NCBI GenBank assembly: GCA_001557035.1
Contig: LSKJ01000077.1
Span: 1 to 9,971 of the forward strand
DNA: 9,971 nucleotides
Source: Rhodospirillaceae bacterium CCH5-H10
Lineage (GTDB): Bacteria; Pseudomonadota; Alphaproteobacteria; Reyranellales; Reyranellaceae
Direction of reading: 5' to 3'
How positions within the stretch are numbered: position 1 is the first letter of the stretch; each line of letters opens with the position of its first letter. Of the stretch, positions 7,070-9,971 are shown piece by piece. The notes under the pieces were generated by a model. It made no database searches. It was given only the letters and a program-made list of their open reading frames with translations, and was not told the DNA's origin. Made by a program: the position numbers and the translations under genes.

Positions 7070-7954
7070 TCAGTAAGGCTTGTCGCCTGCCACCGTGACG
7101 CGGTTGCCGCTGCGGGTGTGCGGCCAGTAGTCCCACATGGCGCGATGCTGGACGCAGCGATTGTCCCAGAAGGCGATGGAATTCTCCTGCCAGCGGAATC
7201 GGCACTGGAAGAGCGGGTTTTCCATGTGCTCGTAGAGATACCGCAGGATCGCGTCGCTCTCGTCGCGCGGCAGGCCGACCAGCGAGCGGGTGAAGCCGCG
7301 ATTGACGTAGAGCCCCTTCTTGCCGGTAACCGGATGCGTCCGCACGACAGGGTGCACGGCGCGCGGATACTCCGGCTTGTCGGCGACGTTGAAATTCTTG
7401 TAGAGGCCGCGATAGACCGATTCGCCGTCATGGACTGCCGTCAATCCGTCGAGATAGGTCTTCATGCGGTCCGACAGCGCCTCGTAGGCGGCATACATGC
7501 TGGCGAACAGCGTGTCGCCGCCCTTGGGCGGGCACTTCTTGATGTAGAGGATGCTGCCCATCGGCGGCTCGAGATCGCAGCTCACGTCGGTGTGCCAGCC
7601 CTCGCCGTTGGCGCGGGGCGAGTCCTTGTCGGCGTGGATGATCATCAGTTCCGGCTTGCCGGGTTCGCTCGGCGCCGCCGGGTGGGTATGCAGGTCGCCG
7701 AACAGGCGGCCGAAGGCCAGGTGCTGGTCCTGACTGATGTGCTGGTCGCGGAAGAAGATGACCAGGTTCTCCGCCAGCGCGCGATGGATCTCGTCCTGCT
7801 GCCGGTTGGACAGCGGCTTGCTGAGATCGATCCCGCCGATCTCGGCGCCGAGGATCGGCGTCAGCTTGTCGATGGTGATCGTTTCGTACGGCGCGCTCTC
7901 GTCCGGATTGTGCCGGTAGCGCGGGCCAGCGTTGCCGCTCAGGGATCCTGCCAT
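7070..7954 (-). CDS. TauD/TfdA-family Fe(II)/2-oxoglutarate dioxygenase
   Basis: The 294-residue enzyme belongs to the family of taurine dioxygenase, 2,4-D dioxygenase and the alkylsulfatase AtsK. These hydroxylate a substrate with O2 and 2-oxoglutarate, often releasing sulfite, sulfate or an aldehyde. The iron ligands are His121 and Asp123 in GWHTDVSCD and His270 in VQHRAMWDYWP. Arg281 and Arg285 (RSGNRVTV) sit 11 and 15 residues after His270, as in TauD, and would bind 2-oxoglutarate. The N-terminal GAEIGGIDLSKPL (36-48) and VIFFRDQ (65-71) are family landmarks. The ATG at 7954 is supported by AGGAG six bases upstream. It starts nine bases after the binding-protein gene and ends 13 bases before the HAD gene. 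The substrate is unknown; the sulfatase across the divergent region makes a sulfur compound one possibility, but the family also handles non-sulfur substrates. Confidence 0.94.
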   Translation of the reverse strand: MAGSLSGNAGPRYRHNPDESAPYETITIDKLTPILGAEIGGIDLSKPLSNRQQDEIHRALAENLVIFFRDQHISQDQHLAFGRLFGDLHTHPAAPSEPGKPELMIIHADKDSPRANGEGWHTDVSCDLEPPMGSILYIKKCPPKGGDTLFASMYAAYEALSDRMKTYLDGLTAVHDGESVYRGLYKNFNVADKPEYPRAVHPVVRTHPVTGKKGLYVNRGFTRSLVGLPRDESDAILRYLYEHMENPLFQCRFRWQENSIAFWDNRCVQHRAMWDYWPHTRSGNRVTVAGDKPY

Positions 7955-7960
7955 GTGTTT

Positions 7961-7965
7961 CTCCT
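7961..7965 (-). promoter_or_regulatory. Ribosome binding site of the dioxygenase gene, overlapping the upstream stop codon
   Basis: AGGAG shares bases with the TAG stop of the binding-protein gene (7966-7964) and sits six bases before the dioxygenase ATG at 7954. This arrangement fixes the start and suggests translational coupling of the two genes. Confidence 0.75.
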
Positions 7966-8932
7966 ACTCGACCTTGATGTTGGCGCGACGAATGATCTGC
8001 CCCCAGCGCTGCTTTTCGGCGCCGGCGAAGGCTGCGAATTCTGCCGGTCGCATGAGCTTCGGCGTTCCACCCAGCGCCGCCAGCCGCTCGATGACTTCAG
8101 GCATCTCGGACACGGTGTAGAGGTCGGCATTGATCCGGTTGACGACCTCCGCCGGCGTCCCCCTGGGTGCATAGAAACCCGTCCAGGTCGTCAGCAGGAC
8201 GTCGGGAAGGCCCGCTTCCGCCGCCGTCGGCATGGCGGGCACGGCCGCGTAGCGTTCACTGTCGGTGACGAACAATCCCTTCAGCGCGCCGCGGTCCATG
8301 GCGATCTTGGCGTTGACCGTGTCGATCATCATGAAGGTGAGCAGGCCGCTCTGCACGTCGGGGATCGCCTGCGGGTTGCTCTTGTAGCCGACATAGACCG
8401 CGTCGACGCCCGCCGCCATCTTGTAGAGTTCAGAGGCGACCCGCGCGGGCAAGGCGCCGGCGCCGTAATTGTGCTTGCCGGGCTCGGCCTTCAGCTTCGC
8501 CGTCAGTTCGGCCGCCGTGTTGATGGGACTGTTCCTGTCGACCAGCAGCACGAAGGGCGAGGTACCCATGCGCGATATCGGCGCGAAGTCGGCGATCGGA
8601 TCGTAGGGCAGCTTGTCGTAGATCGCCGGGTTGACGACCTGCGTCATGGCCGAGGTGGCGAACAGGGTCAGGCCGTCCGGCTTGGCGCGCGCCACCGATT
8701 CGGCCGCCGGAATGCCATTGCCCCCGCCCTTGTTGTCGATCACCACGGGCTGCCCCCACAGGGCCGAGAGCCGTTCGGCATAGACGCGGGCACTGATATC
8801 GGTCGCCGCGCCTGCGGGAAACGGCACGACCATGGTGACGCGACCCGAAGGAAACTTCTGCGCGCGCCCGATGGCCGGAGCCGCGAAGGCCGCAATGCCG
8901 ATCGCCCTGGCGAACTGTCGTCTGCCGAACAT
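7964..8932 (-). CDS. Tripartite tricarboxylate transporter-type periplasmic binding protein (Bug/TctC family), Tat signal
   Basis: The 322-residue protein has the Bug/TctC fold throughout. Landmarks are VVPFPAGAATDISARV (35-50), GGGNGIPAAESVARAKPDGLTL (69-90), LPYDPIADFAPIS (108-120), ERYAAVPAMPTAAEAGLPD (226-244) and YAPRGTP (254-260). These proteins bind carboxylated or other small anions in the periplasm and deliver them to TctAB permeases or act as sensors. The N-terminus, MFGRRQFARAIGIAAFAAPAIGRAQ, has a twin-arginine RRxF motif, a short hydrophobic stretch and a probable cleavage before Q25 or K26, so export by Tat is likely. No TctA or TctB gene lies in the window, so the permease must be elsewhere. 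The ATG at 8932 has GAGGA only three bases upstream, a tight spacing. It is the first gene of the minus-strand catabolic block and diverges from the IclR gene. Confidence 0.94.
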   Translation of the reverse strand: MFGRRQFARAIGIAAFAAPAIGRAQKFPSGRVTMVVPFPAGAATDISARVYAERLSALWGQPVVIDNKGGGNGIPAAESVARAKPDGLTLFATSAMTQVVNPAIYDKLPYDPIADFAPISRMGTSPFVLLVDRNSPINTAAELTAKLKAEPGKHNYGAGALPARVASELYKMAAGVDAVYVGYKSNPQAIPDVQSGLLTFMMIDTVNAKIAMDRGALKGLFVTDSERYAAVPAMPTAAEAGLPDVLLTTWTGFYAPRGTPAEVVNRINADLYTVSEMPEVIERLAALGGTPKLMRPAEFAAFAGAEKQRWGQIIRRANIKVE

Positions 8933-9031
8933 GTTTCCTCGCCGTTTCTTATGGGAGCGACGCTAGACGCTTTCGCGAAGCCACGCCGGTGCTAAGTCGA
9001 CAGAGTCCGTATTACGGAATACCGTCCCGAC
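8933..9031. promoter_or_regulatory. Divergent control region between the binding-protein and iclR-type genes
   Basis: This 99-base gap separates two oppositely directed genes and must contain promoters for both. I see no convincing -35/-10 pair in either direction. For the regulator, TTTCGC (8971-8976) and TAAGTC (8993-8998) with 16 bases between is a weak candidate. The clear element is the palindrome at 9006-9018. An eight-base palindrome TTCGCGAA (8972-8979) is also present but short enough to be chance. Confidence 0.6.
9006..9018. promoter_or_regulatory. Candidate IclR-family operator (perfect 13-bp palindrome)
   Basis: TCCGTA (9006-9011) and TACGGA (9013-9018) are exact inverted repeats around one T. 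IclR-family regulators commonly bind short palindromes of the TTCCG...CGGAA kind next to their own divergent promoters. This one ends 13 bases before the regulator's ATG and about 74 bases before the binding-protein start. Binding here would block the regulator's own expression while leaving room for control of the divergent operon. A partly overlapping ACGG/CCGT repeat (9014-9025) may extend the site. The palindrome is observed; the binding is inferred. Confidence 0.65.
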
Positions 9032-9757
9032 ATGCCGATCGAACCCGTCCGCCGCAGTTTCGCGATCCTCGAGGCGCTGAGCCGGCGTCCGCATGGCACG
9101 ATCGCGGCGCTCGCGGAGGAAACGGGCCTGCCCCGCCCCACCGTCGCCCGACTGCTGGGCACCCTGGTGGAACTGGGGTACGCGACCCAGGTGTCGCGGC
9201 TGATCGGTTACCGGCTCACCGACCGCGTGCTGGGACTGGCGCAGGGCATCCGCTTCATCGATCGCTTCGTGGATGCAGCGGCGCCGCACATGCAGCGCTT
9301 CACGCAGGAACACGGATGGCCGCTCTATCTGGGCTCGATCAGTCATCGCGCGATCACCATCCGCTATTCGACAGCCGCCGAGAGCCCGATGTCGTTCGAG
9401 CGCACCGCTCTGTATCGGCGCAGTCCGATCCTGTCGGGAGCGCTCGGGCGCGCCTGGCTCGCATTCTCCGCGGACGAGGAGCGCCGTGCGATCCTGCGCG
9501 ATCTGGGCGTACGCTACGACGCGAAACTGGCCGCCGCCTTCGGCCGCATCAGGCGCGACGGACATGCGTTTTCAATCCTGCAGCGATCGGGACGCCTGCA
9601 GGGCATCGCCGTCGCCATTCGCAAGGGCGACCGCGTACTGGGCTGCATCTCGATGCGCTTCCTGCGTTCGGCGATGAGCGAGGCCGAAGCCGGTGCGCGA
9701 TTCGGCGCGCCGCTCAATGCGCTCGCACGCGCCATCGCCACGGACGCCGCAAGCTAG
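9032..9757 (+). CDS. IclR-family transcriptional regulator (MhpR-like)
   Basis: The 241-residue protein has the usual IclR length and two domains. The N-terminal winged helix-turn-helix begins VRRSFAILEALSRRP (6-20), with the recognition region AALAEETGLPRPTVARLLGTL (about 25-45) and LIGYRLTDRVLGLA as the wing and linker. The C-terminal effector domain (about 75-235) includes SPMSFERTALYRRSPILSGALGRAWLAF, which resembles MhpR, the activator of phenylpropionate breakdown, and then GIAVAIRKGDRVLGCISM. These proteins bind a small organic effector, and the dimers bind palindromic DNA. The ATG at 9032 gives the standard N-terminus but has no good ribosome site. The position, divergent from the binding protein and directly upstream of the sulfatase, indicates that it controls one or both. 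Whether it activates or represses cannot be told from the sequence. Confidence 0.94.
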   Translation: MPIEPVRRSFAILEALSRRPHGTIAALAEETGLPRPTVARLLGTLVELGYATQVSRLIGYRLTDRVLGLAQGIRFIDRFVDAAAPHMQRFTQEHGWPLYLGSISHRAITIRYSTAAESPMSFERTALYRRSPILSGALGRAWLAFSADEERRAILRDLGVRYDAKLAAAFGRIRRDGHAFSILQRSGRLQGIAVAIRKGDRVLGCISMRFLRSAMSEAEAGARFGAPLNALARAIATDAAS

Positions 9758-9768
9758 TAGCTTGCGGC
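9746..9768. repeat. Perfect 23-bp dyad across the regulator stop codon
   Basis: GCCGCAAGCTA (9746-9756) and TAGCTTGCGGC (9758-9768) are exact inverted repeats around a single G. As RNA this would form a ten-base-pair hairpin with a three-base AGT loop. The regulator's TAG stop (9755-9757) lies at the tip. The following bases are CAAACGAAGAGAGG, with no T-run, so it is not a classical intrinsic terminator on the plus strand, nor on the minus strand. It sits 18 bases before the sulfatase ATG. It could attenuate read-through, stabilise the regulator mRNA or be a second operator. Confidence 0.6.
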
Positions 9769-9776
9769 CAAACGAA

Positions 9777-9782
9777 GAGAGG
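9777..9782 (+). promoter_or_regulatory. Ribosome binding site of the sulfatase gene
   Basis: GAGAGG lies four bases before the ATG at 9787 and supports that start, which gives an N-terminal extension before the sulfatase core. Confidence 0.65.
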
Positions 9783-9786
9783 AAAC

Positions 9787-9971
9787 ATGACGAGCTTCGA
9801 CGCCATTGCCACGCAGACCGTCCGCAAGGCGGCCCATCTCGAACCCGGCTTCGTACACAAGGCTGACATCGAGGCGACGGCGCGGAAGCTCGCGGCCCGC
9901 AGGAAGAAGCCCAACATCCTGATCTATCTGATGGACGATGTCGGCTGGGGCGACTTCGGCTGCTACGGCGG
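9787..9971 (+). CDS. Sulfatase (arylsulfatase-type), N-terminal fragment cut by window edge
   Basis: Only the first 61 codons plus two bases are present. The fragment ends with KPNILIYLMDDVGWGDFGCYG, the unmistakable start of the alkaline-phosphatase-fold sulfatase core: a beta strand followed by Asp50 and Asp51, which bind calcium. The catalytic Cys/Ser-X-Pro-X-Arg motif that becomes formylglycine lies beyond the edge and cannot be checked, so arylsulfatase, choline sulfatase or phosphonate hydrolase remain possible. Residues 1-40 form a charged, apparently helical extension without a hydrophobic signal sequence, suggesting a cytoplasmic enzyme. The gene follows the IclR regulator by 29 bases in the same direction. 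Sulfate-ester hydrolysis would fit beside a TauD-family dioxygenase, but the link is circumstantial. Confidence 0.88.
   Translation, partial: MTSFDAIATQTVRKAAHLEPGFVHKADIEATARKLAARRKKPNILIYLMDDVGWGDFGCYG

Noticed and set aside
7057..7431. An upstream extension of the HAD frame starting at an ATG at 7431
   Set aside because: It overlaps the conserved C-terminal half of the dioxygenase, and the HAD fold starts right after the GTG at 7056.
6665..8995. A 776-codon open frame on the plus strand
   Set aside because: It lies antisense across the HAD, dioxygenase and binding-protein genes, each with full family motifs. Its product is rich in Arg, His, Asp and Val with no recognisable domain, as expected from the GC-rich codon bias of the opposite strand.
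1..9971. Defence system, CRISPR array, transposon, phage or integrative-element genes
   Set aside because: No repeat arrays, transposase, integrase, nuclease, helicase or toxin-like products were seen; all twelve genes belong to metabolic, transport or regulatory families.

Overview
The window is GC-rich (about two-thirds G+C by eye) and densely coded. The gene content suggests a free-living alphaproteobacterium of the Rhodospirillales/Hyphomicrobiales kind: an HIG1-type twin-membrane protein next to a PduO-type cobalamin adenosyltransferase, then etfB-etfA-3-hydroxyacyl-CoA dehydrogenase, plus a Bug/TctC binding protein. I cannot name a genus from the sequence alone. There are twelve genes. 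Ten run leftward on the minus strand and two run rightward at the right end. No tRNA, rRNA, CRISPR array, insertion sequence, phage gene or long repeat is visible, and no gene-free stretch exceeds about 160 bases.

Left half (1-3999, minus strand): etfB, etfA, a 3-hydroxybutyryl-CoA-type dehydrogenase, and an M81 (MlrC-like) metallopeptidase that runs off the left edge. Spacings are 1, 21 and 16 bases, so they form one operon. A recognisable sigma-70-type promoter (TTGACA, 17 bases, CTACAC) lies at 4086-4058. This is an acyl-CoA oxidation and electron-transfer module with a peptidase-family gene attached.

Middle (4156-6403, minus strand): cobalamin adenosyltransferase, a 70-residue HIG1-type membrane protein and a flavin amine oxidase, spaced 4-6 bases apart. 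The amine oxidase start overlaps the stop of the upstream HAD gene (ATGA), which joins this block to the next one.

Right part (6400-8932, minus strand): a Tat-exported Bug/TctC solute-binding protein, a TauD/TfdA-type 2-oxoglutarate dioxygenase and a HAD phosphatase, all tightly spaced. They look like uptake and breakdown of an organic acid, amine, sulfonate or sulfate ester whose identity is unknown. Diverging from them (9032 onward, plus strand) are an IclR-family regulator and the start of a sulfatase gene cut by the right edge. The 99-base divergent region carries a perfect 13-base palindrome just upstream of the regulator start, a good candidate IclR operator. A perfect 23-base dyad spans the regulator's stop codon.

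Nothing here is clearly a new defence or mobile system. The most interesting elements are the IclR-linked dioxygenase/sulfatase/amine-oxidase cluster with its operator, the orphan binding protein, the amine oxidase that appears to lack the usual active-site lysine, and the coupling of that catabolic block to a cobalamin/HIG1 block and the ETF operon.
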